Source: Polynucleobacter sp. IMCC 30228
GTDB lineage: Bacteria > Pseudomonadota > Gammaproteobacteria > Burkholderiales > Burkholderiaceae
Reading direction: 5' to 3'
Length of the DNA: 64,000 nucleotides
Assembly (NCBI RefSeq): GCF_021395205.1
Contig: NZ_JAJVCS010000002.1
Coordinates: 1-64,000, forward strand
The notes below the pieces were generated by a model, which was given only the letters and a program-made list of their open reading frames with translations, ran no database searches and was not told where the DNA came from. The translations under genes and the position numbers were made by a program. Shown here piece after piece: positions 1 through 9,901 of this stretch (position 1 is its first letter; every line of letters starts with the position of its first letter).

Positions 1-374
1 TTGCTGCTGCTAATCAGAATGACCCGACCCGCAAGATCAGTGCAGCAGGATCTATTTCAGCACGTCAGGCAACCTATCGTATTGTGTCGGCCAGTAGTGG
101 TGGCGGTGGCTATGTCATCGATGATCGGGGTCAAGTTGGCAAATGCGATGGAGTAGTGCTTATTTCAGGTATTGCTACTGATCTAGCCAAGAAAGCTTTC
201 GATCCGTATCAAGCTTCGATTGTTTCAGTCAAGGTTTATGACAACTTAAAGATTGTCTCAGCCACATTTTCTAATTTAGCTGAAGCTGCAAATGCGAGAA
301 ACGAATTAGCAACTAAGCTTACAGGTGCTACAGTAAGCTTGCCAGTTATTTTTGACGTGCCTCAATTACATTAG
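1..374 (+). CDS. C-terminal part of an unknown protein (5' end outside window)
   Basis: The frame is open from the left edge to a TAG at 372-374, giving about 123 visible residues of a protein that begins upstream. A GTG at 84 could start a 96-residue protein, but it has no convincing ribosome binding site, so I prefer the partial reading. The visible part has a polar segment, a glycine-rich turn (SSGGGGYVIDDRG), one cysteine and a mixed alpha/beta tail ending in PVIFDVPQLH. I recognise no domain and assign no function. The region between it and the next gene (375-486) shows only a short TAGGC/GCCTA hairpin at 411-422, too weak to call a terminator. Confidence 0.55.
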   Translation, partial: AAANQNDPTRKISAAGSISARQATYRIVSASSGGGGYVIDDRGQVGKCDGVVLISGIATDLAKKAFDPYQASIVSVKVYDNLKIVSATFSNLAEAANARNELATKLTGATVSLPVIFDVPQLH

Positions 375-486
375 ATAATATTATCAACATTCCACCTGTA
401 GGATTTATAGTAGGCTTGCCTAGGCTATATTTTTCCGTGGTAGCTCTCTCCGCCACAAAATAATAAAAAAGCTAATTAGTGGGATA

Positions 487-1263
487 TTAAAAATTCCAAT
501 ACAGTGCTTTTGGATTGTCGCTCAAAATTTGCTGCAATAAGCCACCATCAGATGTTAATTGGCGAAGCATTGCCAATTGTTTTTCATAATGCTCTTGTTC
601 TTCAAATTGGGTATGTGGCCAGTCGCTACCCCATAACAAATGAGTTGCCCCAATTGTATTAAGCCAATAATCAAATAATGCTTGATGATCGATGGCTGGT
701 GATCTATAGGTTGCACTTAACTTAACCCACAGTCGCCCGGTGTGGTTTTTTATTCCACTATTGTTTATTGTAAATTCTTGATTTTTTTGGGGTCTGCCAA
801 AGTGGTTAATCACAATATCAACCCCACTTGGAATCGCCAACAAAATTTCATTTAAACGGCCGTTATCATGATTTAATTCTAAATGCATGGCTAAACCTTG
901 AAGTAAGGCAATGAGATCTTGGTTGTCCTCAATCACTTTTAGGGGATATTGCTCGCCAGCAAGGTTTAGGCGCACGCCAGTAATGCCTTCATCTTTTAGC
1001 TTGCGTAAATGAGCAGAAGAGGTATTGGGTCTGACGACTGCTACCCCTTTTAATATTTTAGGGTTTTGTTTTATTGTTGTTAGTAAATAATCGTTATTAA
1101 AGCCAAGAAAACTGGGTTGAATTAAGATGCCTGCTTCAATGGCATTAGGCTTGGTAACTTTGCGCCAATCCTCAAATGCAGCATCGTATTTAACGGTATA
1201 GCGCGCAGTCGTACTTTGACTATCATTTTTACGAAAAATATGGAAATGAGTATCAATATTCAT
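487..1263 (-). CDS. Amidohydrolase-2 family metal-dependent hydrolase (PDC-hydrolase-like)
   Basis: This is a 258-residue TIM-barrel hydrolase of the amidohydrolase-related family that includes 2-pyrone-4,6-dicarboxylate lactonase (LigI). The N-terminus carries the metal motif H6-x-H8 (DTHFHIF), a mid-barrel His sits in VINHFGRP near residue 155, and the catalytic Asp lies in LLWGSDWPHTQ near residue 216. Its length is normal for the family. It is divergent from a Bug-type binding protein starting at 1322, 58 bases away, a common Burkholderiales pairing in which the receptor and hydrolase may share a substrate. The substrate is not readable from sequence; lactones of carboxylic acids are the usual guess. 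The family call is firm, the reaction is not. Confidence 0.8.
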   Translation of the reverse strand: MNIDTHFHIFRKNDSQSTTARYTVKYDAAFEDWRKVTKPNAIEAGILIQPSFLGFNNDYLLTTIKQNPKILKGVAVVRPNTSSAHLRKLKDEGITGVRLNLAGEQYPLKVIEDNQDLIALLQGLAMHLELNHDNGRLNEILLAIPSGVDIVINHFGRPQKNQEFTINNSGIKNHTGRLWVKLSATYRSPAIDHQALFDYWLNTIGATHLLWGSDWPHTQFEEQEHYEKQLAMLRQLTSDGGLLQQILSDNPKALYWNF

Positions 1264-1321
1264 ATTGGATATGGTAACTTAACCATCTTAAGATATAGGT
1301 TTACTCGATGAAGGGATTGCA

Positions 1322-2284
1322 ATGAAGCTGCTATTGAGGCTAATTTTATTAGCGTTATTAACAACAGTAAGTATGACGCAAGCGCAAGAGTGGCCAGCGC
1401 GGCCCATTAATTTAATTGTTAGTTATCCTCCTGGAGGTACTGCAGATTTAATGGCGCGAACAATTGCTACCCCATTGGGCAAGATCTTGGGTACCTCAAT
1501 TGTGGTTGAAAATAAGCCAGGCGCAAGTGGTCAAATTGCCGCTAGTTATGTTGCCAAGGCTAATCCAGATGGCTATATCTTGATGTTGGATGCTTCTTCT
1601 TACTCTGTTAACCCCTCTTTATTTCCCAAGTTGCCATATGATCCCAATAAAGAATTTAAGACTTTAGGTATTTTGGCCCAGTATCCGAACGTGCTGTTAG
1701 TTAACCCCAGTTTTCCGGCGAAGTCTGTTAAAGAGTTAGTGACGATGGCTAAAGCCAAGCCAAATAGTATTGCGTACGCATCCTCCGGTAATGGCTCGGC
1801 GCAACATTTAGCGGGCGCCTTGTTTGAAATTCAGGCCGGGGTAGAGATGCAGCATATTCCCTATAAAGGCGGTGGACCAGCATTAAATGATGTGCTTGGC
1901 GGTCAGGTGCCAGTATTTTTTGGCAGTGTGGCCTCGACTAAGCAGTATGTAGACGCGGGTAAATTAAACGCTTTGGCGGTTACAGGCAAAAAACGCGCCA
2001 CATCAATGCCGACGGTGCCCACCATGGCCGAAGCTGGTGTTGCAGGGTATGAAGTCTATGAGTGGAATGGTATTTTTGCGCCTGCTGCAACCCCCGCACC
2101 AATTCTATTGAAATTATCTGAAGCAATAACTAAGGTGATGCAAACGCCTGAAGTAAGAGACAAAGTAATCAGTCTGGGGGGCGAGATTTTTCAAGGCAAT
2201 GCAAATGAGGCGGATAAATTTATTAAGGCCCAGATGGCAGAATGGGCAAGGCTCGTGAAGAGCGGCAAGATAAGCGTCGATTAA
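1322..2284 (+). CDS. Bug/TctC-type tripartite tricarboxylate transporter receptor
   Basis: This is a periplasmic solute receptor of 320 residues. It has a cleavable signal peptide (hydrophobic residues 3-19, probable cleavage after TQA near residue 21) and then the typical start of the mature fold, [16 protein letters not shown] with TADLMAR, the loop that contacts a carboxylate in known Bug proteins. Later hallmarks are [18 protein letters not shown] and [19 protein letters not shown]. No TctA or TctB membrane partner lies nearby, which is usual for Burkholderiales, where many orphan receptors exist. It is divergent from the amidohydrolase and converges with the GIY-YIG gene, whose end overlaps its own by four bases. 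The ligand is unknown. Confidence 0.9.
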   Translation: MKLLLRLILLALLTTVSMTQAQEWPARPINLIVSYPPGGTADLMARTIATPLGKILGTSIVVENKPGASGQIAASYVAKANPDGYILMLDASSYSVNPSLFPKLPYDPNKEFKTLGILAQYPNVLLVNPSFPAKSVKELVTMAKAKPNSIAYASSGNGSAQHLAGALFEIQAGVEMQHIPYKGGGPALNDVLGGQVPVFFGSVASTKQYVDAGKLNALAVTGKKRATSMPTVPTMAEAGVAGYEVYEWNGIFAPAATPAPILLKLSEAITKVMQTPEVRDKVISLGGEIFQGNANEADKFIKAQMAEWARLVKSGKISVD

Positions 2285-2541
2285 AGCTTAAAAAACGCTA
2301 TTTTTTTTGACCGAGGTAAGCGCTTGAGGGCTATTTCTGCTTTTGAGGCGCTGGAGCGGTCAGGATGGGGTTGACTGGCGAGCAAAATCACTGGTCTGCG
2401 GGAGCGGGTATACCGAGCACCAAGTCCTAAATTATGGGCCTCTAAGCGATGCTCAAGGCGATTGGTGATGCCGGCATAGTAGGTTTCATCGCTACACTCT
2501 AAGAGGTAGACATACCAAGAAAAATGGGTAGTTTTAGGCAT
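2281..2541 (-). CDS. GIY-YIG domain protein (YhbQ-like small nuclease)
   Basis: An 86-residue single-domain GIY-YIG protein. The signature appears as YVYLLEC near residues 10-16 followed by YYAGITN, with the conserved Arg in LEHRLEAHN and a downstream Glu in [11 protein letters not shown]. Stand-alone proteins of this size (YhbQ/URI type) are widespread, and their cellular role is mostly undefined, with DNA processing suspected. The ATG at 2541 is 75 bases from the clpB start on the other strand, so the two genes share an intergenic region. Its 3' end overlaps the last four bases of the convergent receptor gene. Confidence 0.85.
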   Translation of the reverse strand: MPKTTHFSWYVYLLECSDETYYAGITNRLEHRLEAHNLGLGARYTRSRRPVILLASQPHPDRSSASKAEIALKRLPRSKKIAFFKL

Positions 2542-2548
2542 ATTTCAG

Positions 2549-2576
2549 CTTGCAATTAGGGGATTTGCCCTTATAT
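2549..2576 (+). promoter_or_regulatory. Possible heat-shock (sigma-32 type) promoter for clpB
   Basis: CTTGCAA (2549-2555) resembles the sigma-32 -35 element CTTGAAA, and CCTTATAT (2569-2576) matches most of the -10 consensus CCCCATNT, with a 13-base spacer. It lies 40 bases ahead of the clpB start codon. ClpB is a classic sigma-32 target in proteobacteria, which makes the match plausible, but it is imperfect and read by eye. Confidence 0.35.
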
Positions 2577-2615
2577 TCTCATATGATATTAATTTTTGTC
2601 GCTTTAAGGTAAATC

Positions 2616-5225
2616 ATGAGAATCGATAAATTAACTAGTAAATTTCAGGAGGCGCTCAACGAGGCGCAAAGCATTGCTTTATCGAAAGATAATCAATACA
2701 TTGAGCCAGCGCATTTGCTCATGGCCATGTTACGCGAGCGAGATGGCGCAGCAAGAAGCTTATTAACCCGCGCTGGAGTCAATGTTGCCGGATTAGAAAA
2801 AGCGACTCAAAAAATCATTGATGGTTTTCCGGAAGTGCAGGGGACTAATGGAGAAGTGCAGGTTGGCCGTGATTTATCGGGCTGGCTCAATCTCACTGAA
2901 AAAGAAGCGAATAAGCGCGGCGATCAATTTATTGCTGGCGAACTTTTTTTATTGGTGATTGCTGATGATAAGGGTCCGTTAGGCAAAGCTGCTCGCGAAA
3001 ATGGTTTAACCCGTAAAGCCTTAGAAGCCGCAATTGATGTAGTCCGAGGAGGAGAGTCTGTGAATAGTGCCGATGCTGAAGGTCAACGTGAAGCCTTAAA
3101 AAAATATACCTTAGATTTAACTGAGCGAGCTCGTCTTGGCAAACTTGACCCAGTAATTGGGCGCGATGATGAGATTCGTCGCACGATTCAAATTTTGCAA
3201 CGCCGCGGCAAAAATAATCCCGTCTTAATAGGCGAGCCAGGCGTAGGTAAGACTGCCATTGTTGAGGGCTTGGCACAGCGTATTGTCAATGGTGAAGTTC
3301 CAGAAACTTTAAAAAATAAACGCGTATTAGTGTTAGATATGGCTTTGTTATTAGCTGGCGCTAAATATCGTGGTGAATTTGAAGAACGTTTGAAGGCTGT
3401 GCTAAATGATGTTGCCAAGGATGAAGGTAATACCATTATCTTCATCGACGAAATTCATACGATGGTAGGAGCAGGCAAGGCCGATGGGGCAATGGACGCA
3501 GGCAATATGCTTAAACCGGCTTTAGCGCGCGGTGAATTGCATTGCATTGGCGCAACTACCCTCGATGAATACCGTAAATACATTGAGAAAGATGCTGCAT
3601 TAGAGCGTCGCTTCCAAAAAGTGATGGTGGATGAGCCAAGTGTTGAGGCAACGATTGCAATTTTGCGCGGCTTACAAGAGCGTTATGAATTGCATCATGG
3701 TATTGAAATTACCGATCCCGCCATTGTTGCTGCGGCTGAGTTGTCACATCGGTATATTACCGACCGTTTCTTGCCAGACAAGGCCATCGATTTAATCGAT
3801 GAGGCAGGCTCACGCATTCGTATGGAAATCGACTCTAAGCCTGAGGTGATGGATAAATTAGAGCGCCGCCTGATTCAGCTCAAAATTGAACGCGAAGCGG
3901 TGAAGAAGGAAAAAGATGAGGCATCCAAAAAGCGCCTAGATTTGATTGAAGAAGAAATCAAACGTTTGGGCGCTGAATATGCCGATTTAGAAGAGATTTG
4001 GAAGGCCGAAAAGGGAGCAGTTTTGGGCGCCGCTACCCTGAAAGAGGAAATTGAAAAGATTAAAGCGGAAATTACGAAACTGCAGCGTGAAGGTAAATTA
4101 GAGCAAGTGGCCGAGCTGCAGTATGGCAAATTGCCCGAGTTAGAGCTAAAGCTAAAGTCCGCCGCAGCAGCAGAGGCAAAGGGCGATAAAGACGGCGTAG
4201 TTAAAAATAAACTCCTACGTACACAGGTTGGCGCTGAAGAAATTGCTGAAGTTGTCTCGCGCGCTACTGGCATTCCCGTATCGAAGATGATGCAAGGTGA
4301 GCGCGATAAATTATTAAAAATGGAAGAGTTATTACACAATCGCGTCGTGGGCCAGGAAGAAGCGATTCGAGCTGTCTCTGATGCCATTCGTCGTTCACGT
4401 GCAGGTTTATCAGAAGAGAATAGGCCCTATGGGTCATTCTTATTTTTAGGCCCCACCGGCGTAGGCAAAACCGAGCTCTGTAAAGCACTAGCGGGTTTCT
4501 TGTTTGATAGTGAAGATCATTTAATTCGGATTGATATGAGTGAGTTCATGGAAAAACACAGTGTGGCCCGCTTAATTGGTGCGCCCCCTGGCTATGTGGG
4601 TTACGAAGAGGGCGGCTACCTTACCGAGCAAGTAAGACGCAAGCCCTATAGCGTGATTTTGTTTGATGAAATTGAGAAAGCCCACCCTGATGTATTCAAT
4701 GTACTGTTACAGGTATTGGATGATGGTCGCTTAACTGATGGGCAAGGCAGAACGGTTGACTTTAAAAATACCGTGATTGTGATGACAAGTAATATTGGCT
4801 CGCATTTAATTCAATCGATGTCCAGCGAAGGTAAAAAACAAGCAGCCATTAAAGAAGCTGTCTTTGGCGAATTGAAAAATCATTTCCGCCCTGAGTTTCT
4901 GAATCGCATCGATGAAATTGTGGTGTTCCATGGACTTGATAAAAAGAACATTGCTTCCATTGCCAAGATTCTCTTGAAAAACTTAGCTGATCGCTTGGCA
5001 AAGGTTGATATGCAACTAGAGGTGAGTGACGCCGCCTTAGATAAGATTGCTGAAGTAGGTTTTGACCCAGTCTATGGTGCGCGACCATTAAAGCGGGCCA
5101 TTCAACAATACATTGAGAACCCAGTTTCAAAAATGATTTTGGAAGGCACCTTTGGACCGAAGGACGTAGTGCCAGTGGATGTCGATAAAAAAGGTGAATT
5201 TAGCTTTAAGCGGCAAGTGCATTAA
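2616..5225 (+). CDS. clpB: ClpB disaggregase (Hsp100 AAA+ chaperone)
   Basis: ATP-driven hexameric disaggregase that threads aggregated proteins with DnaK/DnaJ/GrpE in the cytoplasm. At 869 residues it is slightly longer than E. coli ClpB (857). Domains in order: Clp-N double repeat (about 1-145), first AAA+ module with Walker A GEPGVGKT near residue 206 and Walker B IIFIDEIH, the coiled-coil middle domain (about 400-530), second AAA+ module with GPTGVGKT near residue 612 and [14 protein letters not shown], and the C-terminal D2-small domain ([15 protein letters not shown]). No IGF/L ClpP-docking loop is obvious, as expected for ClpB. The ATG follows TTTAAGGTAAATC, an adequate ribosome binding site. 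A possible heat-shock promoter is upstream. Confidence 0.97.
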   Translation: MRIDKLTSKFQEALNEAQSIALSKDNQYIEPAHLLMAMLRERDGAARSLLTRAGVNVAGLEKATQKIIDGFPEVQGTNGEVQVGRDLSGWLNLTEKEANKRGDQFIAGELFLLVIADDKGPLGKAARENGLTRKALEAAIDVVRGGESVNSADAEGQREALKKYTLDLTERARLGKLDPVIGRDDEIRRTIQILQRRGKNNPVLIGEPGVGKTAIVEGLAQRIVNGEVPETLKNKRVLVLDMALLLAGAKYRGEFEERLKAVLNDVAKDEGNTIIFIDEIHTMVGAGKADGAMDAGNMLKPALARGELHCIGATTLDEYRKYIEKDAALERRFQKVMVDEPSVEATIAILRGLQERYELHHGIEITDPAIVAAAELSHRYITDRFLPDKAIDLIDEAGSRIRMEIDSKPEVMDKLERRLIQLKIEREAVKKEKDEASKKRLDLIEEEIKRLGAEYADLEEIWKAEKGAVLGAATLKEEIEKIKAEITKLQREGKLEQVAELQYGKLPELELKLKSAAAAEAKGDKDGVVKNKLLRTQVGAEEIAEVVSRATGIPVSKMMQGERDKLLKMEELLHNRVVGQEEAIRAVSDAIRRSRAGLSEENRPYGSFLFLGPTGVGKTELCKALAGFLFDSEDHLIRIDMSEFMEKHSVARLIGAPPGYVGYEEGGYLTEQVRRKPYSVILFDEIEKAHPDVFNVLLQVLDDGRLTDGQGRTVDFKNTVIVMTSNIGSHLIQSMSSEGKKQAAIKEAVFGELKNHFRPEFLNRIDEIVVFHGLDKKNIASIAKILLKNLADRLAKVDMQLEVSDAALDKIAEVGFDPVYGARPLKRAIQQYIENPVSKMILEGTFGPKDVVPVDVDKKGEFSFKRQVH

Positions 5226-5234
5226 GCTTGATGG

Positions 5235-5262
5235 TGCCATTTCATCATATGGAATGGCATTT
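5235..5262 (+). terminator. Hairpin after clpB, possible weak terminator
   Basis: TGCCATT (5235-5241) and AATGGCA (5253-5259) form a perfect 7-bp stem with an 11-base loop, followed only by TTT. It begins 10 bases past the clpB stop, so a terminator or 3'-end stabiliser is reasonable, but the U-tract is short. Confidence 0.4.
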
Positions 5263-5426
5263 CCCTGGCTAAAATGCAGCGCAACAAACTTGCTCGAATT
5301 TATTTCAAGCACTGAATTATCATTTCATATAGTGAATTAATAACTGTAAGTTATTGATAATGTTGGCTTAAATATTTTTATATTCTGTTGTTATAAGGCT
5401 TGCAACTTGGCTTGTAATCTCTACAC

Positions 5427-5438
5427 TCTTATATAAGA
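5427..5438. promoter_or_regulatory. Perfect 12-bp palindrome upstream of aceA
   Basis: TCTTATATAAGA reads identically on both strands and is followed four bases later by a partial copy (TAAGAC). It lies 33 bases before the aceA start codon in an AT-rich leader, the usual place for a dimeric regulator's operator. The cognate regulator is not identified here. Confidence 0.4.
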
Positions 5439-5470
5439 CATAAGACTGATTTTATTTATCCAAGGAGAGC

Positions 5471-6772
5471 ATGATGAGTACACGCAAAGCAGAGGCAGCA
5501 GCAATTCAAAAGGATTGGGATACCAACCCTCGTTGGCAGGGTATTAAGCGTGGCTATACCGCTGATGATGTCGTGCGTTTACGTGGCTCACTCAAAATTG
5601 AACACACCCTCGCGAAGACTGGTGCTGAGAAATTATGGAATCTAGTTAATAACGAAGCCTATGTCAGTACTTTGGGGGCATTAACTGGCGGCCAGGCCAT
5701 GCAACAAGTGAAGGCAGGCATTAAAGCCATTTACCTATCAGGTTGGCAAGTAGCTGCCGATAATAATTCGTATGCAGCGATGTATCCAGACCAGTCTTTA
5801 TACCCAGTTGATTCGGTACCCAAAGTCGTAGAACGCATTAATAACACCTTTGAGCGGGCTGATCAGATTCAGTGGTCAAAGGGAATTAATCCTGGCGATC
5901 CGGGTTATATCGATTACTATGCGCCGATTGTTGCCGACGCTGAAGCTGGTTTTGGTGGCGTGTTAAATGCTTATGAATTAAGTAAGGCCTTAATTAAAAG
6001 TGGTGCAGCCGCTGTCCATTTTGAAGATCAATTATCGTCAGTGAAGAAGTGCGGACACTTAGGTGGCAAAGTTTTATTGCCCACTCAAGAATCAGTTCAA
6101 AAACTGATTTCAGCGCGCTTGGCAGCCGATGTGATGGGTACGCCAACAATTATTTTGGCGCGTACTGATGCTGAAGCAGCCGATTTAATTACTTCTGACT
6201 ACGATGAAAATGATCAACCCTTCCTAACTGGTGAACGTACGCCTGAAGGCTTTTATAAAACCCGCAAAGGCTTAGATCAAGCAATATCCCGAGGTTTAGC
6301 TTACGCTGCCTATGCCGATATGGTGTGGTGTGAAACAGGTACGCCCGATTTGGATTTTGCCCGTAAGTTTGCTGAAGCGGTGCGGGCTAAATTCCCCGGA
6401 AAAATGTTGGCCTACAACTGTTCACCTTCATTTAACTGGAAAAAGAATTTAGATGACGCGACAATTGCCAAGTTCCAACGCGAGTTGGGTGCAATGGGTT
6501 ATAAGTACCAATTTATAACCTTAGCTGGCATTCATTCGATGTGGTACAACATGTTTGATTTAGCACAAGACTACGCAACCCGCGGCATGACAGCGTATGT
6601 AGAAAAAGTACAAGAACCAGAATTTGCTGCGCGTGAGCGGGGTTATACCTTCGTCTCACATCAGCAAGAAGTGGGTACAGGCTATTTCGATGATGTAACA
6701 ACGGTCATTCAGGGTGGAAAGTCTTCGGTAACCGCTTTAACAGGCTCAACCGAAGAAGAGCAATTTCACTAA
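5471..6772 (+). CDS. aceA: Isocitrate lyase
   Basis: Cleaves isocitrate to glyoxylate and succinate in the glyoxylate bypass, needed for growth on C2 units such as the acetyl groups made by Xsc or PHB breakdown elsewhere in this window. At 433 residues it is the E. coli size class. The catalytic signature KKCGH is present ([12 protein letters not shown], near residues 195-206), with the Mg-binding region [10 protein letters not shown] and [13 protein letters not shown]. Two adjacent ATGs (5471, 5474) follow AAGGAGAG, a strong ribosome binding site. It stands alone: 245 bases separate it from clpB, and a strong terminator follows. Malate synthase is not in the window. Confidence 0.97.
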   Translation: MMSTRKAEAAAIQKDWDTNPRWQGIKRGYTADDVVRLRGSLKIEHTLAKTGAEKLWNLVNNEAYVSTLGALTGGQAMQQVKAGIKAIYLSGWQVAADNNSYAAMYPDQSLYPVDSVPKVVERINNTFERADQIQWSKGINPGDPGYIDYYAPIVADAEAGFGGVLNAYELSKALIKSGAAAVHFEDQLSSVKKCGHLGGKVLLPTQESVQKLISARLAADVMGTPTIILARTDAEAADLITSDYDENDQPFLTGERTPEGFYKTRKGLDQAISRGLAYAAYADMVWCETGTPDLDFARKFAEAVRAKFPGKMLAYNCSPSFNWKKNLDDATIAKFQRELGAMGYKYQFITLAGIHSMWYNMFDLAQDYATRGMTAYVEKVQEPEFAARERGYTFVSHQQEVGTGYFDDVTTVIQGGKSSVTALTGSTEEEQFH

Positions 6773-6828
6773 ATTTAGCTTCCTAAAGTAAGCGCAAATA
6801 CCGTAAAAGCGCCTAAAGTTGTTGTGAT

Positions 6829-6870
6829 GGCGCTCAAGAAACCTTACAAGGGTGACTTGAGCGCCTTTTT
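6829..6870 (+). terminator. Rho-independent terminator of aceA
   Basis: GGCGCTCAAG (6829-6838) pairs perfectly with CTTGAGCGCC (6856-6865) over 10 bp, followed by TTTTT. It lies 57 bases beyond the aceA stop and 18 bases before the HIT gene start, so it insulates the two genes. Confidence 0.9.
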
Positions 6871-6887
6871 CTATTACATTCTTAGTT

Positions 6888-7316
6888 ATGGCTAATTGCA
6901 ACTTATGTGAACAAGACGGCGGTATCGTCATCTGGAGTGGTGATGATTGCCGCGTAGTGCAGGTGGCAGACCCTGATTTGCCCGGTTTATGCCGTGTGAT
7001 TTGGAATCGCCACGTCGCTGAAATGACCGACTTAAGTTATTCCGAACGGGAAATTTTGATGACCATTGTATTTGCCGTTGAAGAAGCAATGCGTCAGGTG
7101 ATGCAACCAAACAAAGTTAATTTAGCATCATTAGGCAATCAAGTGCCTCATTTGCACTGGCATATTATTCCGCGTTATGAGGATGATCCATTTTTCCCTG
7201 ACTCTGTTTGGTCGCAACGTAAGCGGGGTGAAAAAATTAATCCGCTTTTAGTTAGACAGCAATTGGCTTTACAACTACCTAAAATGATTCGCGAAACGAT
7301 CGCTACTTTGCACTAG
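6888..7316 (+). CDS. HIT family protein (histidine-triad nucleotide hydrolase)
   Basis: A 142-residue histidine-triad protein. The triad HLHWHII (H-phi-H-phi-H-phi-phi) lies near residues 89-95, preceded by the substrate-cradle region VNLASLGNQVPHLHWH. Family members hydrolyse nucleoside phosphoramidates or dinucleoside polyphosphates; the true substrate cannot be deduced. The N-terminal CNLCEQDGG carries two close cysteines as in several proteobacterial HIT proteins. It starts just after the aceA terminator, so its promoter must be within or very close to that hairpin, and it converges on pxpA with a 26-base gap. Confidence 0.88.
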   Translation: MANCNLCEQDGGIVIWSGDDCRVVQVADPDLPGLCRVIWNRHVAEMTDLSYSEREILMTIVFAVEEAMRQVMQPNKVNLASLGNQVPHLHWHIIPRYEDDPFFPDSVWSQRKRGEKINPLLVRQQLALQLPKMIRETIATLH

Positions 7317-7342
7317 TTAAGCAATCCCGATACTACCCCTCT

Positions 7343-8077
7343 CTATGCGAGTAATTGTTTAGCGATGGCCTTGGCAAATACCAATGCATGCGGGTTATCG
7401 CCATGAATACACAGCGTATCTGCCTGCAATTGAATAGTAGTACCATCGATCGTTTGCACGGTTCCTTGGTGGGCCATCGCGATAGCCTGTGCTAGCGCTT
7501 CAGCTTCATCCGATAGTACCGCGCGAGGATTACTACGAGGAACTAATAAGCCGCTAGCTAAGTAACGTCGATCGGCAAAGACTTCTTGCCACAAGGGCAC
7601 TTTAAATTCTGCGGCTGCTTGTACAAAACAACTTGATGCTAGGCCATACAAGATGATGTCGTCACCAAGATCATGGACAGCTCTAGCAATACCACGCGCT
7701 AGTTCGAGATCTTTAGCTGCTTGAGTATACAAAGCACCATGCGGCTTAACATGATGCAACTTAGCCCCAGCAGCGAGCACAAATGCCTGCAACGCCCCGG
7801 TTTGGTACATCACAAAATCGTAGGCATCTTCAGCTGTAATGGCCATTTCGCGTCGCCCAAAACCATTTAAATCTGGTAGACCAGGATGAGCGCCAATGCG
7901 CACATTTTTTTCGACTGCTGCCGTCACTAAATTACGCATTCGCCGCGCATCACCAGCATGCCAGCCACAGGCAATGTTGGTCGAGCTAATATAGTTCAGC
8001 AATTCTAGGTCATGGCCCATATTCCATACGCCATAGCCTTCGCCCATGTCACTATTCAGATCAATTTTTTTATTCAT
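7343..8077 (-). CDS. pxpA: 5-oxoprolinase subunit A (LamB/YcsF family)
   Basis: A 244-residue LamB/YcsF protein, the subunit that with PxpB and PxpC makes the ATP-dependent bacterial 5-oxoprolinase, opening pyroglutamate to L-glutamate. Family signatures are the N-terminal DLNSDMGEGYG, NIACGWHAGD, GAHPGLPDLNGFGRR and VKPHGALYTQA. The ATG at 8077 overlaps the end of pxpBC by four bases, so translation is probably coupled, and it is the last gene of a TRAP-pxp operon. The operon partners make this role more secure than the family name alone. Confidence 0.93.
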   Translation of the reverse strand: MNKKIDLNSDMGEGYGVWNMGHDLELLNYISSTNIACGWHAGDARRMRNLVTAAVEKNVRIGAHPGLPDLNGFGRREMAITAEDAYDFVMYQTGALQAFVLAAGAKLHHVKPHGALYTQAAKDLELARGIARAVHDLGDDIILYGLASSCFVQAAAEFKVPLWQEVFADRRYLASGLLVPRSNPRAVLSDEAEALAQAIAMAHQGTVQTIDGTTIQLQADTLCIHGDNPHALVFAKAIAKQLLA

Positions 8078-9864
8078 GGTTTGCCTCCAAGAGCTATTTT
8101 AATTGCTGCAAGCGTCGTTTGTAGCTCTTCATCAGCATGTAAGTTTATTGCATCTGCTTCATTTAAGGTAACTGGGTTCAAGCGAATCTGCTGCCCAGGC
8201 TTTAACTGAGCTAATTTAGTTTGGGCACTACGAATAACTTCAGCAAGACGGGGATAACCCCCAGTCGTTTGGTGCTCAGCCATCATGATAATGGGCTCAC
8301 CAGATGCAGGTAGTTGCACGGTGCCTAGCATCATGCCTTGCGAAGCAATTTCAGGAAAAGGTATTTTCAAAGCAAAGTCACCTTGTAGGCGCATCCCCAT
8401 TCGGTTACTTTGGGGGGAAATAGTCCAGACTGTCTGCCAGAATAGCGCTTGCTCCTTTTTACTCAGTTGTTGCAAATGTAGCCCTGGTAAAGCATCAATT
8501 ACAGCAATTTTTTGATTAGCGATATAGGGTGATTGGATCGACCATTTGGGATAGTGCTGCGGCTTGGATTGATCAACTAAGGCCTGCAGCGCAGGCTCCA
8601 TATCAACTTGAGAAGACTGTATTAAGCTCAGAACGTCGCCTTTCTGCAGTCTTTTAGGGCCAATATTGGCACTTAAGTAGGAGCCCTTACGACCGAGAAT
8701 TGTTGGCGTATCGATGCCGCCACGAATAGCCAAGATCAGCCGGTAGCCCGATGCAATTTCAGCAAATTCGACTCTTGAGCCCGCCTTGATCGAAATGGGA
8801 CGGTTACCGGGAGTGAGTTGTCCATTAATTTTTACCTCACAGATACCACCAATCCAAGCGATGATGGCTGCGTTGTGAAAAATAAGGCGGGGTCCAATGG
8901 AAGTAATTTCCAGTGCAGCAGTATCGGGAGCATTGCCAACCAAAGCATTCGCCAACTGCAGGGCGGCTTGATCTACAGAACCACCAGGACTTACAGCCCA
9001 ATGCATCAAACCATATCGAGGAGCATCTTGAATCGTGGTGAGCGTGCCGGAATTCATGATTTCAAGATCAATTGGCTTGGGTTCATGACTTTGCACAAGG
9101 GCAATGTTGTGTTTGTTAGCAGTCGCCTCTACCGCCTCAATTTCTAGCAGTTCAGCAAAGGTAATTTCTTCAATCTGGATCTGATCGCCAGGCATAAAGA
9201 GCCCGGGAGGATTACGATTGACATCAAATAAGGTCTCGGGGCACTTACCAATTAAATTCCAACCACCTGGTGTAGCTTGGGGATAAATTGCTGTTTGCAA
9301 GCCGGCAATAGCGATTGAACCAGCAGGAACTGCAGCACGAGGCGACTTCAGCCGTGGTAATTTAAGTTGCGGATTTAAGCCACTGCAATATGCAAAGCCA
9401 GGCATAAAACCAACAATATCGACCGTAAAATTAGACTGCTGATGTAATTCAATGAACTCACGCGTAGTTAATTTGCATTGCGCTGCACTGGTTACTAAAT
9501 CAGGCGCTACGCGCTCGTCATAACAAATTCGAATGGTATGTACTTGATTGTTTGTTGGTGGTTTATTTTCCAGTGTGGGCAAAAAATTTTGCAATAAAAG
9601 ATCCATTTCGAGTTTGGCAAGGGCTCGCACCTCCTCGGGAGCGCGCTGCTTAAAGTGATAGCGAATGAGTAGAGTTTCGATACCTGGAATAATATCAAGT
9701 GCCCACTCAGGATGATTTTTAAAGAGCGTCTGGGTGAGTGCATGCACCGCTTTAATGGGTGAGCTGGTCTGTGAACAATCCAGCAAAAGACAGCTATCTC
9801 CCAGATTAAAATAGGGAATCGATGCAGCAGTATGATTGACTTGGTTTTTATTTACCGAGACCAT
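8074..9864 (-). CDS. pxpBC: Fused 5-oxoprolinase subunits B and C (PxpBC)
   Basis: A single 596-residue protein joining two normally separate subunits. Residues about 15-245 are the PxpB/KipI-type domain (allophanate hydrolase subunit 1 fold), with DIVGFMPGFAYCSGL, PRAAVPAGSIAIAG and PGGWNLIGKCP. A linker near 246-268 leads into the PxpC/KipA-type domain (about 270-590), with TTIQDAPRYGLMHWAVSPGG, ALEIT and MGMRLQGDFAL. Together with PxpA downstream it should hydrolyse 5-oxoproline with ATP. The gene follows dctM by 37 bases and overlaps pxpA by four. B-C fusions are known in this family, so this is a variant rather than a new enzyme. Confidence 0.92.
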   Translation of the reverse strand: MVSVNKNQVNHTAASIPYFNLGDSCLLLDCSQTSSPIKAVHALTQTLFKNHPEWALDIIPGIETLLIRYHFKQRAPEEVRALAKLEMDLLLQNFLPTLENKPPTNNQVHTIRICYDERVAPDLVTSAAQCKLTTREFIELHQQSNFTVDIVGFMPGFAYCSGLNPQLKLPRLKSPRAAVPAGSIAIAGLQTAIYPQATPGGWNLIGKCPETLFDVNRNPPGLFMPGDQIQIEEITFAELLEIEAVEATANKHNIALVQSHEPKPIDLEIMNSGTLTTIQDAPRYGLMHWAVSPGGSVDQAALQLANALVGNAPDTAALEITSIGPRLIFHNAAIIAWIGGICEVKINGQLTPGNRPISIKAGSRVEFAEIASGYRLILAIRGGIDTPTILGRKGSYLSANIGPKRLQKGDVLSLIQSSQVDMEPALQALVDQSKPQHYPKWSIQSPYIANQKIAVIDALPGLHLQQLSKKEQALFWQTVWTISPQSNRMGMRLQGDFALKIPFPEIASQGMMLGTVQLPASGEPIIMMAEHQTTGGYPRLAEVIRSAQTKLAQLKPGQQIRLNPVTLNEADAINLHADEELQTTLAAIKIALGGKP

Positions 9865-9901
9865 TATCTAAACTCAGGAAAAAAATTAGTGGCTAATTGC
9901 G

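Noticed and set aside
3875-4387. 170-residue minus-strand open frame inside clpB
   Set aside because: Antisense to the ClpB middle domain, Ser/Leu-rich shadow composition, no ribosome binding site, no family resemblance.
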